From contig JADFKI010000106.1 of NCBI GenBank assembly GCA_022565015.1, positions 1-11,050 on the forward strand: DNA of 11,050 nt. Reading direction: 5' to 3'. This stretch comes from Chloroflexota bacterium (GTDB lineage: Bacteria; Chloroflexota; Dehalococcoidia; Lucifugimonadales; JADFKI01). The position numbers were made by a program, and so were the translations under genes. Shown one piece after another: positions 1-6,355 of this stretch. The number at the start of each line of letters is the position of its first letter. Position 1 is the first letter of the stretch. Below the pieces are notes generated by a model. That model was not told the DNA's origin and searched no databases. It was given only the letters and a program-made list of their open reading frames with translations.

Positions 1-138
1 GGACTCCGAAGATATTCCTCATAGGAGTCGGAGAGTCCGAAGATATTCTGTTTGAAGAGTCGGACAGGACGAACGGAGGATCGCCCGTTCGTGGTGAGCT
101 CGTCGAACCATTCGCGGCAGTATTCGGAAAGGCTCTTA
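1..138 (-). mobile_element. MITE-like element, copy A (cut by the window edge)
   Basis: This is a non-coding element related to the complete copy at 6070-6300 but in the opposite orientation. Read on the minus strand from base 138 it starts with the same terminal sequence (AGAGCCT, then TCCGAA; about three mismatches in 20 bases). It then follows copy B through the GCCGCGAATGGTTCGAC block. It lacks about 44 bases present in copy B (near 6113-6156) and rejoins it at the ACGAACGG/CCGTTCGT hairpin (69-76 with 85-92, perfect 8-bp stem). A 33-base stretch at 36-68 is identical to the reverse complement of 6185-6217. The other terminus lies outside the window, so the target duplication cannot be checked. 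The element ends 8 bases beyond the pyrD stop codon. There is no transposase, so any movement would need an enzyme from elsewhere. Confidence 0.85.
5..68 (+). repeat. Two tandem hairpin modules, period 31 bases
   Basis: Two units begin TCCGAAGATATT and end AGTCGGA, at 5-35 and 36-68, and differ mainly in a middle stretch of about ten bases. Each can fold. Unit 1 pairs CTCCGA (4-9) with TCGGAG (28-33), plus an inner TCCT/AGGA stem (16-19 with 23-26). Unit 2 pairs GTCCGA (35-40) with TCGGAC (60-65), plus an inner TTC/GAA. The outermost pair is C-G in unit 1 and G-C in unit 2. The same module occurs twice in the element at 6070-6300, there as an inverted pair (6128-6160 and 6185-6217). More units may lie beyond the left edge. 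Confidence 0.75.
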
Positions 139-146
139 ATGCAGAC

Positions 147-1205
147 CTAAACTCCCAGCCCCACGACCTGTTCCTGATCCATTCGACCCAGGAGTCCCTC
201 ATTGATCCGCTTGACGACGCCGGGCCCTCTGTAAATCAGCCCCGTCAGTAGCTGGACCGTGGTGGCGCCCGCCCTGATCGCACTCCAGGCATCATCCGCC
301 GTGAAGATGCCGCCACAGGCGTTGATGGCGGCCTTGTCCCCTATCGCCGACCTGATATCGGAGACCATTCTGATGGTGTCGGGAAAGATTACTCTGCCGC
401 TGAGACCACCAGACCCCACAGCCAATCGCGAATCTCTGGCGGGCCATGTGTTCGAAATGGTAAGGGCCTCCACACCGTGTTCCATACACACGTCTACCAA
501 CGCCATCACGCGCTCTCTGCCCTCATCGCCGGCCGAGGGCAACTCCTCGGGTGAAGAGTAAGGCGGTAGCTTGATGAAAATCGGCTTTCGCCTTAGCTCG
601 TTTAGTCGCGTCAAAAGGTCGGAGAGAGTCCGTGGCTCCTGGAAGGCCCTCAGACCCAACGTGTTCGGTGAGCTTATGTTGACCTCGACGGCGTCGACCA
701 GCGGCTCCAGTCGTCTGTGGCAGCTCGTGATCTCGTCTATGGTCACGCCGGACACGCTTACCACCACGGGGGCGTCGGCCCTCGTATGTTGAGAGCGTTC
801 CAGCTGTCGCGCCGCATAGTCGAGTCCCTTGCTCGGGAATCCCAATGAGTTTATCAGCGACTCGTCCTGTGCGTACCTGATGACGCGGGGCATGGGGTTG
901 CCCGGCCTTGGACTCTCGGTAACGGTGCCGCCCGTGACGTATCCGAACCCAAGCGCGGCAAGTGAAGGAAGGACCTGACAGTTCTTGTCGTATCCCGCCG
1001 CCAGTCCTACGGGATTCCGTAATCGAATGCCGGCCAGGACAACCTCGAGACGTGCGCTGCTTACGGTCAAAAAAGGAGCGAGCCTACGCCATATAAACTC
1101 AGGTCTCAACGCAAACTCGGCCGCGCTCTGCGCCGCCTCGGGCGAGAGCTTGAAGAGGATCGGTCGGATAAACGCCTTATACGTGTCCGGGTTCAGAGCG
1201 AGCAA
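147..1205 (-). CDS. pyrD: Dihydroorotate dehydrogenase, class 2 (quinone-dependent)
   Basis: The predicted reaction is oxidation of dihydroorotate to orotate in de novo pyrimidine synthesis, with electrons passed through FMN to membrane quinones. In the 352-residue product, AGYDKN (70-75), VNISSPNTLGLR with the class 2 catalytic Ser at 179, Lys 212 in KLPP, SNT (251-253), GGLSG (266-270), CGGI (297-300) and the C-terminal GLIYRGP are FMN and orotate site motifs of the family. The helical N-terminus (residues 1-50, with FIRPILFKLSPE) is the membrane-docking extension that separates class 2 from soluble class 1 enzymes. A longer frame reaches an ATG at 1307. The TTG at 1205 is preferred because GAGGAG (1212-1217) lies 6 bases upstream, a TATAAT box at 1268-1263 would place transcription start downstream of that ATG, and the length then fits the family. 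No other pyrimidine genes are nearby. Confidence 0.92.
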   Translation of the reverse strand: MLALNPDTYKAFIRPILFKLSPEAAQSAAEFALRPEFIWRRLAPFLTVSSARLEVVLAGIRLRNPVGLAAGYDKNCQVLPSLAALGFGYVTGGTVTESPRPGNPMPRVIRYAQDESLINSLGFPSKGLDYAARQLERSQHTRADAPVVVSVSGVTIDEITSCHRRLEPLVDAVEVNISSPNTLGLRAFQEPRTLSDLLTRLNELRRKPIFIKLPPYSSPEELPSAGDEGRERVMALVDVCMEHGVEALTISNTWPARDSRLAVGSGGLSGRVIFPDTIRMVSDIRSAIGDKAAINACGGIFTADDAWSAIRAGATTVQLLTGLIYRGPGVVKRINEGLLGRMDQEQVVGLGV

Positions 1206-1211
1206 TTGCGA

Positions 1212-1268
1212 CTCCTCATCATTTTTAGGGTCGGCCAAGTTCGCAATCGTTTGGCACGTAATATTATA
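1212..1268 (-). promoter_or_regulatory. pyrD -10 box and ribosome binding site
   Basis: On the minus strand a perfect TATAAT occupies 1268-1263 within an AT-rich run. No convincing -35 box is found 16-18 bases upstream. The Shine-Dalgarno GAGGAG is at 1217-1212, 6 bases before the TTG at 1205. Together they imply a leader of about 50 bases and support the TTG over the ATG at 1307. Confidence 0.5.
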
Positions 1269-1453
1269 TATCGATGGCTCGGCCTGGCGGCCACACCTTT
1301 GCCTCACTTGCCGGCTACTTTATCAACACCCTTGAAGAGATATGATTTCACTGCGTTAATTCCGATAGATGTTGCGGCCTTGGTCACTTTCTAAAAACTA
1401 GACCAAATTGTCGGCTCATACCAATTGAATCTCATCCTCGTTCGTGCGATTAC

Positions 1454-1503
1454 TATACTAGGGTCTCTTGCCCTCAACGGCCCATGGGAATCAAAGGAAG
1501 GGG
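1454..1503 (+). promoter_or_regulatory. Weak -10 box and strong RBS for the secreted protein gene
   Basis: TATACT at 1454-1459 is a possible -10 element. The nearest -35-like TTGAAT (1425-1430) is too far away at 23 bases, so the promoter is weakly supported. The purine run AAAGGAAGGGG (1493-1503) is a strong Shine-Dalgarno sequence 7 bases before the TTG at 1511. It lies downstream of the ATG at 1484, which has no Shine-Dalgarno sequence of its own, so it decides the start. Confidence 0.45.
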
Positions 1504-1510
1504 CTGCTAC

Positions 1511-3334
1511 TTGAAAGCCCTAAGGCGTCATCCCCGTACAGTGCTCTTCTACTCGATGCTGGCGGCCCTATTGACTGCCGCGTCAATGCAGGCGTTCCCC
1601 GCTTCAGCGCAGTCTTCCGGCAGCGGCGTCATCGTCGGCGTTCGCGTCGAAAAAGACTCCTTTCTTCCAAACCGAGAGGTCGAGATCGAAGTCGATATTA
1701 CCAATGACGGGATTTATGCCACCGACTACCAGTTGGATGTGATAATCATCGACCCACTGGGAGAGGAAGTGTATAACAACTCTACCGAGAGGAGAGATAA
1801 GATCTCTGTTCTGGACGGCGAGACGGTAACTATAACTGTCACATGGCCCTCCAAGACAAAGTCCGAAGCCGGCAAATACACGATCATGGCGGTGCTGCGT
1901 GACTTTGTCGAATCGACGACTATTTACGATACCTTTGGCCTGGAAGAGGGCGTGACATTCGAACTGGAGTTCAGGCCCCTGCTCTTCGTTTCCAGGCGCA
2001 CCATCGACTTCGGGAAATTCAATCCGATGGAGACTCCCGAGCAGACGGTGGTTGTCTCCAACTCAGGCAACGGGACCCTCGAATGGGAGGCAGTCGAATG
2101 GCCTGCCGAATGGGTTGACCTCGTTGGTCCAACCTCGAAGACCAAAGGCTCAGGAACGGTCACCCTCAGAGTTCGGTCCGATGCTTTGTTAAGCCGTCCT
2201 CTGCGTGGCTTCCTTGTAATCAACTCAAACGTGGGGGACCGCGAAATCGAGCTGACCGCGTCCGTCCAAGGAATCATCACTGGCAAGGTTAACGACATCA
2301 CGGTGAGTCAAGTCACTTACAAGCAGGGTGATCTCGTGACCGTGGATTACGATATCAAGAATGACGGCAACGTCAACTTGGACTACCTGGTAACGCTGAC
2401 CATTCTGGGCCCCGACGGAGAGACTGCCTTCGACAGCTTGGAACGGGGCGACGCCGTCCGATTAAGTCTTACGCCGGACTCCAAAGTCGATAGGAGCTTC
2501 GAATGGCAATTGCCCTTTGATGTCACCGTTGGCCCGTATGAGGCCTACGTTGGACTGAGATACTGGCATGATCCCGACCTCATCTTTTATGACTATCTGG
2601 ACGACCGCTATCGGCGCGATCGGTCTGAGTTTCCCATTGTTGCCTTCTTTCAGATAAAAGAGGGCCCTCGCCTCAGCGTGTCTCCTTCTGAATGGGACTT
2701 CGGCACCATTTACGTCGGGGAATCGCCAGAGGCGTCCTTTGCAGCGGAAAACGCGGGGGTCGGCACGATCGAATGGAACGTGGTGGAGTTACCCGACTGG
2801 TTGGATCTTCAAGAGCCTCTAGAGGGCCTTGTCGGCGCCGGCGAATTAGTCGTGGCGATAGACCCTGAAGTCCCGCAGGGCGACTACGCGGGTACGATCT
2901 TTGTCGAATCCAATGGAGGCGAGGTACTCATACGAGTTACTCTCGTAGTTCAGCCCTTGCCGACGCCGACGGCGCTTCCAACGGCCACACCCGAGCCGAC
3001 TGTGGAGCCCACTCCTACTCCCTTGCCGACGCCCACGTCGACGCCCGAGCCCACGGCGACCGCAACACGGGTGCCGCCGACGCAAACGCCGACTCCAACT
3101 GCGGTTCCCACACCCGTGCCGCCGACCCCAACCCAGGTCCCGGAGCCAACGGTGACTCCATTCGTCCCCCTGGCGACCGTAGTCATCGAGCCCACTCCCG
3201 AGCCGGAGTCTTCCGGCGCATGCGGCGCTGCTAACGGCCGTGTGTCCGCCCTGACCGCGGGCGCGAACCTGTTGTTGCTTTTTTCTCCCATCGCCATGGC
3301 CATGGGTCTGAGGCACGGGCGTCGTCACCGATAG
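1511..3334 (+). CDS. Secreted, C-terminally anchored protein with duplicated CARDB-like and BACON-like domains
   Basis: This is a cell-surface protein of about 607 residues with no visible catalytic domain. From the TTG start, residues 1-33 form a signal peptide (MKALRRHPR, hydrophobic core, then AFPASA before Gln 34). Two copies of a beta-sandwich pair follow: a CARDB-like domain at about 39-143 and 256-383 (ITNDG and IKNDG motifs), each followed by a BACON/ASH-like domain at about 156-253 and 386-481 (shared pattern DFG..., then GTLEWEAVEWPAEWVDL against GTIEWNVVELPDWLDL). A Pro/Thr stalk spans 482-568. The C-terminus has a Cys (571), a hydrophobic segment (about 579-599) and a basic RHGRRHR tail. 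These domains usually serve in protein or glycan binding, so a surface adhesin or scaffold is likely; the ligand is unknown. The alternative ATG start at 1484 adds nine residues and makes a less typical signal peptide. Confidence 0.82.
   Translation: MKALRRHPRTVLFYSMLAALLTAASMQAFPASAQSSGSGVIVGVRVEKDSFLPNREVEIEVDITNDGIYATDYQLDVIIIDPLGEEVYNNSTERRDKISVLDGETVTITVTWPSKTKSEAGKYTIMAVLRDFVESTTIYDTFGLEEGVTFELEFRPLLFVSRRTIDFGKFNPMETPEQTVVVSNSGNGTLEWEAVEWPAEWVDLVGPTSKTKGSGTVTLRVRSDALLSRPLRGFLVINSNVGDREIELTASVQGIITGKVNDITVSQVTYKQGDLVTVDYDIKNDGNVNLDYLVTLTILGPDGETAFDSLERGDAVRLSLTPDSKVDRSFEWQLPFDVTVGPYEAYVGLRYWHDPDLIFYDYLDDRYRRDRSEFPIVAFFQIKEGPRLSVSPSEWDFGTIYVGESPEASFAAENAGVGTIEWNVVELPDWLDLQEPLEGLVGAGELVVAIDPEVPQGDYAGTIFVESNGGEVLIRVTLVVQPLPTPTALPTATPEPTVEPTPTPLPTPTSTPEPTATATRVPPTQTPTPTAVPTPVPPTPTQVPEPTVTPFVPLATVVIEPTPEPESSGACGAANGRVSALTAGANLLLLFSPIAMAMGLRHGRRHR
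2954..3214 (+). repeat. Low-complexity Pro/Thr stalk-coding region
   Basis: Irregular tandem codons for PT, PTP and EPT units encode about 87 residues between the second BACON-like domain and the membrane segment. The stretch is rich in CCGACG/CCCAC triplets. It creates long antisense frames (2846-3550 and 2950-3303, minus) of Gly/Val/Arg-rich composition that are artefacts. Such stalks span the cell envelope and are frequent in Chloroflexota surface proteins. The length may vary between strains through repeat slippage. Confidence 0.85.
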
Positions 3335-3389
3335 TTTTCCTTCGACCGACCCTCGGATTTCCTGGAATGGCGTTAATTTCTGGCGCACG

Positions 3390-3418
3390 TTATCATGCCT
3401 TACGGTCTGGCGTATAAT
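3390..3418 (+). promoter_or_regulatory. Sigma-70-type promoter for the 3492 gene
   Basis: TTATCA (3390-3395, four of six matches to the -35 consensus) is followed after 17 bases by a perfect TATAAT (3413-3418). Transcription would begin near 3425, giving a leader of about 65 bases. This implies that the gene at 3492 can start its own transcript and need not depend on the secreted protein gene. Confidence 0.55.
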
Positions 3419-3491
3419 ATAGGCTATAGGGGTTACGAGAATTCGATAGCGTACGCTCCCGCCGGGCCTATATGACGCGGGCCTGGGCGAT

Positions 3492-4280
3492 GTGGTTCGG
3501 CTGAAACAGATGGATTTGAGATTCGAAAGAGGAAGCAGGGAAAAGCCCAAGGGCCATGCCCTGCTCTATTTCAATGGCACGAACGGCCCTGACGACGTCT
3601 GGGTTACGTATCTCGTAATGCTTCCCATTTCGGTTGACGTCTCCAAGTATGTACCACCCTTCTTGATGAATCAGATGGGCGAATTCGGACCAAAAGACCT
3701 GTCTGCGTTCGCATTCCCCCCCGCCCCCGAGCCTATCGAGAGCCTCCAGTTTCTCGAGACCCTGGCAGATATGCGTGGCGACGACCTGATTCATGCCGGG
3801 ACCTACAATTCGTCTGATATTCCCGGCGGAATGATGGCCGTCAGCGATGCGGTGCAGAGCTACGCCGAGCTTTACGCAAACTATGTTGAAGGCACGCAGC
3901 CTTCCGGCGCCGGCGAAACGGAGCTGTCCAGCGGCCTGGGCGTCAACGAAGTGCTGTACAGTCTGATGAGCGACGGCGATAGGCTCAGCGAGCTAACGAA
4001 GCTGGTAGGCAAGCTGAGGTTCGCAATCGACGGAGGAGAAGACGCTCTGGCCACGGAGGCGGAGATAGACATTAACCTTCTCGTCAGCCACCTGCCTGAA
4101 AATCACAAGGCAGCCCGCCTTATAGAATCGGTAAGGGCCGAAGGCGCCACGGGCGCGCGCCTCGCCGATCTTTATCTTCAACGCTGTTTCCACCTGATCC
4201 GAGAGGACTACGTCAAGCTGGGCGAAGTAGAAGACGAGATTAATACACTGGAAAAGGAAGACCCGTCTTCGGAGGCCTAG
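3492..4280 (+). CDS. Uncharacterised soluble protein, about 262 residues
   Basis: No family is recognised with confidence. There is no signal peptide or membrane segment, so the product should be cytoplasmic. Residues 20-60 are beta-rich (GHALLYFNGT, VWVTYLVMLPISVDV, then SKYVPPFL). Residues 83-135 look helical (LETLADMRGDDLI, AVSDAVQSYAELYANYVEG). A Gly/Ser/Thr-rich linker at 134-150 leads to a second, entirely helical and acidic segment (151-262) ending in EDEINTLEKED. This suggests an N-terminal mixed domain joined to a C-terminal helical bundle. The start is uncertain: GTG 3492 is the first possible start after an in-frame stop at 3447-3449, and ATG 3510 (MDLRFERG) is equally plausible; neither has a clear Shine-Dalgarno sequence. 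Reading-frame length, codon use and the promoter at 3390-3418 indicate a real gene. Confidence 0.75.
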   Translation: MVRLKQMDLRFERGSREKPKGHALLYFNGTNGPDDVWVTYLVMLPISVDVSKYVPPFLMNQMGEFGPKDLSAFAFPPAPEPIESLQFLETLADMRGDDLIHAGTYNSSDIPGGMMAVSDAVQSYAELYANYVEGTQPSGAGETELSSGLGVNEVLYSLMSDGDRLSELTKLVGKLRFAIDGGEDALATEAEIDINLLVSHLPENHKAARLIESVRAEGATGARLADLYLQRCFHLIREDYVKLGEVEDEINTLEKEDPSSEA

Positions 4281-4384
4281 CCTCATATGGAATTGCAAAT
4301 ATCGGCCATGCATCGCTTGCTTGACTTTGAAACGCCCTAATGTCAGACTAGAGCAGATTTTTCGAGGCCGCCGGAGCCCACTTA

Positions 4385-5026
4385 TTGATTATTGATATTC
4401 ACACCCATACCTATCCCACCTCAGACGACAGCATGCTCACCCCTGAGGAGTTAATTCAAGAGGCGAAGCGAATTGGACTGGACGGCGTGTGTATCACCGA
4501 TCACGACGGCTTCTGGGACCCCAAGGACGTAGAAGCCTTGTCTAGGGTCCACGACTTCCTCGTGTTGCCGGGCTGTGAGGTGACTACGGAAGAAGGTCAT
4601 CTGCTCGTCTACGGACTGGAGAAATATATATTCGGCATGCACAGGGCCTCATTCGTCCGGGACCTGGTGGAAGAGGCCGGAGGCGTCATTGTGGTGGCGC
4701 ACCCGTATCGGCGGACCTATCGAAAGCACGCTCATACCAGTCCACAAGCCTACTATGAGATGCTGGACAGGGCGTGCGGCAACAGGGTGTTTTCGATGGT
4801 CGAGGCCGTGGAGGTGCTGAATGGCCGCGGGACCAAGGAGGAGAACGCCTTCGCCGGTGAGCTGGCAAAGCGCTTTGATCTCAAGGGCACCGGAGCAAGC
4901 GATGCCCATAAGCTAGAGGATATTGGGACGTTTGCAACCGAATTTGAGACACCGGTCAAGTGCCTGGACGATTTCGTGAGAGAGATTAAGTCGGGCAGAT
5001 TCAGGCCCAGGGTGCTCCGTCGATGA
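4385..5026 (+). CDS. PHP-domain metal-dependent phosphoesterase
   Basis: This is a single-domain PHP protein of 213 residues, probably a cytoplasmic phosphoesterase using a cluster of divalent metals. The four PHP motifs occur in order: IDIHTHT (His 6, His 8), ITDHDG (Asp 39, His 40), GCEVTTEEGH (Glu 65, His 72), VVAHP (His 106), and a C-terminal GASDAH (Asp 173, His 175). All expected ligand classes are present. The substrate cannot be read from sequence; relatives include the nucleotide and oligonucleotide phosphatases of the YciV/TrpH type and histidinol-phosphatase-like enzymes. The start must be the TTG at 4385, because the first histidine pair lies at residues 6-8 and the next Met is downstream of it. 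GGAG at 4373-4376 lies 8 bases upstream. A TTGACT at 4321-4326 could be a -35 element but has only a poor -10 match. The stop is 68 bases before the ABC gene. Confidence 0.9.
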   Translation: MIIDIHTHTYPTSDDSMLTPEELIQEAKRIGLDGVCITDHDGFWDPKDVEALSRVHDFLVLPGCEVTTEEGHLLVYGLEKYIFGMHRASFVRDLVEEAGGVIVVAHPYRRTYRKHAHTSPQAYYEMLDRACGNRVFSMVEAVEVLNGRGTKEENAFAGELAKRFDLKGTGASDAHKLEDIGTFATEFETPVKCLDDFVREIKSGRFRPRVLRR

Positions 5027-5044
5027 ACCGAAAACGATCCCGGC

Positions 5045-5065
5045 TCGTATAAATATTCGTATAAA
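5045..5065 (+). promoter_or_regulatory. Duplicated TCGTATAAA upstream of the ABC ATPase
   Basis: TCGTATAAA occurs at 5045-5053 and again at 5057-5065, a 12-base direct repeat. Each copy contains a -10-like TATAAA. No good -35 hexamer is found at the right distance from either. The pair could be alternative -10 elements or a regulator site; evidence is positional only. Confidence 0.3.
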
Positions 5066-5094
5066 CAGCATGGAGAATTGGTTTTCCTTCGGCG

Positions 5095-6072
5095 ATGGCT
5101 ACACCAATTTTAGAAATACAGGACCTGCACACCTACTTCAAGACTAAAGATGGTGTGGTGAAGGCCGTAAACGGCGTCTCACTGCGTCTCGAGGAAAATC
5201 GCGTCCTGGGCGTCGTCGGCGAGAGCGGTTCGGGCAAGACAGTGACCGCGCTGTCCATTATGCAGCTCGTGCCTATTCCGGGCGAGATCGTCAAGGGTCA
5301 AATCCGCTACGACGGCGTCGACCTCTTGGGCCTCACTTCAGAACAGATGCGACACCTACGCGGCAGGGAGATCTCTCTAATCTTCCAGGACGCCGGCGCC
5401 GCGCTCAACCCCGTTATTTCCATTGGACAGCAGGTCGAGGAGATTCTGCAGGAGCACACCGACATGAGCAGGCGCCGGATTAGGGACATGGCGACTGACC
5501 TGCTCCACCAGATGGGAATACCCGACGCCAGGACTATGATGGGCCGCTATCCGTTCCAGCTTAGCGGAGGAATGGCCCAGAGGGTCCTGCTGGCCATCGG
5601 CATGGCCCTGAAGCCCAGGATTCTGGTGGCGGACGAGCCGACTTCCAACCTGGATGTAACGCTGCAGGCGGAAATGTTGCACCGCATGAGGCAGCTTCGC
5701 GAGGAGAGCAATACTGCCATCCTGCTGATTACGCACGACCTGGGTGTGATCGCTCAGATGGCCGACACGGTCGCGGTGATGTACGGTGGGACCATAGTCG
5801 AGTACGCCGACACCCGTGCCCTGTATTCCAGGCCTCTGCATCCCTATACCTGGGGGCTGTTCCAGGCGATGCCTCGACTCGACTCGGACGTGAAGCCCCT
5901 CAAACCGATTCGAGGCGCACCGCCGAAGATGTTGGACGCGCCGGACGTGTGTCCCTTTCTTGAAAGGTGCCATAAGGCTGTCAACCAGTGTAGAACGGGA
6001 CCCGCACCAAAGCTGATTGAAGTTGAGCCCGGGCATCAGCTGGCCTGTTACAACCCCATGGTGTACGACTAA
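5095..6072 (+). CDS. ABC transporter ATP-binding protein, OppD/DppD type
   Basis: This is the ATPase of a peptide/nickel-type uptake transporter, expected on the cytoplasmic face with two permeases and a paralogous OppF-type partner. In 325 residues it shows Walker A GESGSGKT (42-49), Q-loop Gln 98, signature LSGGM (156-160), Walker B ILVADE (176-181), D-loop SNLD and switch His 214. The C-terminal oligopeptide region carries Cys 286, 292, 299 and 318 in a CPFxxRC...C...AC pattern, which holds an iron-sulfur cluster in characterised DppD proteins. No permease, binding protein or second ATPase lies in the window, so it is an orphan here or its partners are elsewhere. The ATG lacks a close Shine-Dalgarno sequence (GGAGAA is about 18 bases away). 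The stop codon TAA coincides with the first bases of the MITE at 6070; without the insertion the frame would continue three residues (Y-L-I) to a TAA at 6308-6310. Confidence 0.93.
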   Translation: MATPILEIQDLHTYFKTKDGVVKAVNGVSLRLEENRVLGVVGESGSGKTVTALSIMQLVPIPGEIVKGQIRYDGVDLLGLTSEQMRHLRGREISLIFQDAGAALNPVISIGQQVEEILQEHTDMSRRRIRDMATDLLHQMGIPDARTMMGRYPFQLSGGMAQRVLLAIGMALKPRILVADEPTSNLDVTLQAEMLHRMRQLREESNTAILLITHDLGVIAQMADTVAVMYGGTIVEYADTRALYSRPLHPYTWGLFQAMPRLDSDVKPLKPIRGAPPKMLDAPDVCPFLERCHKAVNQCRTGPAPKLIEVEPGHQLACYNPMVYD

Positions 6073-6089
6073 GAGCCTATCCGAAAACC
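6070..6089 (+). repeat. Left terminal inverted repeat of copy B
   Basis: TAAGAGCCTATCCGAAAACC is the exact reverse complement of 6281-6300. Its first three bases form the stop codon of the ABC ATPase. Confidence 0.92.
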
Positions 6090-6280
6090 GCCGCGAATGG
6101 TTCGACAAGCTCCCCGAAGAATCGGGGTCCGAAGATATGCACATAAAGGAGTCGGACACCACGAACGGGCAATCTTCCGTTCGTCCTGTCCGACTCTTCA
6201 AACAGAATATCTTCGGAGTCCGCCACTGCGGACCGCCGCTGCGGAGAGCATTGTCGAAGGACCGTAAGACTTCCAAATGG

Positions 6281-6300
6281 GGTTTTCGGATAGGCTCTTA
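6281..6300 (-). repeat. Right terminal inverted repeat of copy B
   Basis: This is an exact inverted match to 6070-6089. It lies just upstream of a TATAAT box, where a -35 element for the downstream gene would be expected. Confidence 0.92.
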
Positions 6301-6305
6301 TCTGA

Positions 6306-6350
6306 TATAATTACACGTAATTAAGTAATCTTAAAGTGCTCTATGGAGGA
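6306..6350 (+). promoter_or_regulatory. -10 box and RBS of the ribbon-helix-helix gene
   Basis: A perfect TATAAT is at 6306-6311. At 17-base spacing the -35 position (6283-6288, TTTTCG, three of six matches) falls inside the right terminal repeat of the MITE, so the element may supply part of the promoter. The Shine-Dalgarno GGAGGA (6345-6350) lies 5 bases before the ATG at 6356. Confidence 0.45.
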
Positions 6351-6355
6351 AAGTA

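Larger units (their letters stand above)
1206..1510. other. Divergent intergenic region, 305 bases
   Basis: This stretch separates pyrD from the secreted protein gene and is more AT-rich than its flanks. It holds the pyrD -10 box near 1263-1268 and a weaker candidate for the rightward gene (TATACT, 1454-1459). No convincing RNA gene, conserved small frame or rho-independent terminator was seen between 1308 and 1450. The short frames crossing it are antisense to, or extensions of, the flanking genes. Confidence 0.6.
6070..6300 (+). mobile_element. Complete 231-bp MITE-like element (copy B)
   Basis: This is a short non-coding element with perfect 20-bp terminal inverted repeats at 6070-6089 and 6281-6300. 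The outermost TA of each arm is best read as a TA target-site duplication, leaving 18-bp ends AGAGCCTATCCGAAAACC. Ends beginning GAGCCTATCCGAAAA with TA targets resemble those of IS5-family transposons (IS427/IS1031 groups), so it is probably mobilised in trans; that is an inference. Internally it has a small hairpin (CCCCGA 6112-6117 with TCGGGG 6122-6127), a core hairpin ACGAACGG/CCGTTCGT (6161-6168 with 6177-6184), and two opposed copies of the TCCGAAGATAT...GTCGGA module (6128-6160 plus, 6185-6217 minus). These let most of the left half fold back on itself. No frame is long enough to encode a transposase. Confidence 0.9.

Noticed and set aside
5..68. Tandem 31-base units at the left edge looked like CRISPR repeats.
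   Set aside because: There is no repeat-spacer alternation. The units abut each other, belong to the dispersed element also found at 6070-6300, and vary only in a short middle.
2846..3550. A 234-residue minus-strand frame under the secreted protein gene.
   Set aside because: Its Gly/Arg/Ser-rich composition comes from the antisense of the Pro/Thr codon repeats; it has no domain or ribosome binding site and spans two real genes.
5377..6276. A 299-residue minus-strand frame over the ABC ATPase and MITE.
   Set aside because: It is a shadow of the ATPase, which has all catalytic motifs on the plus strand; the antisense product has no recognisable features.
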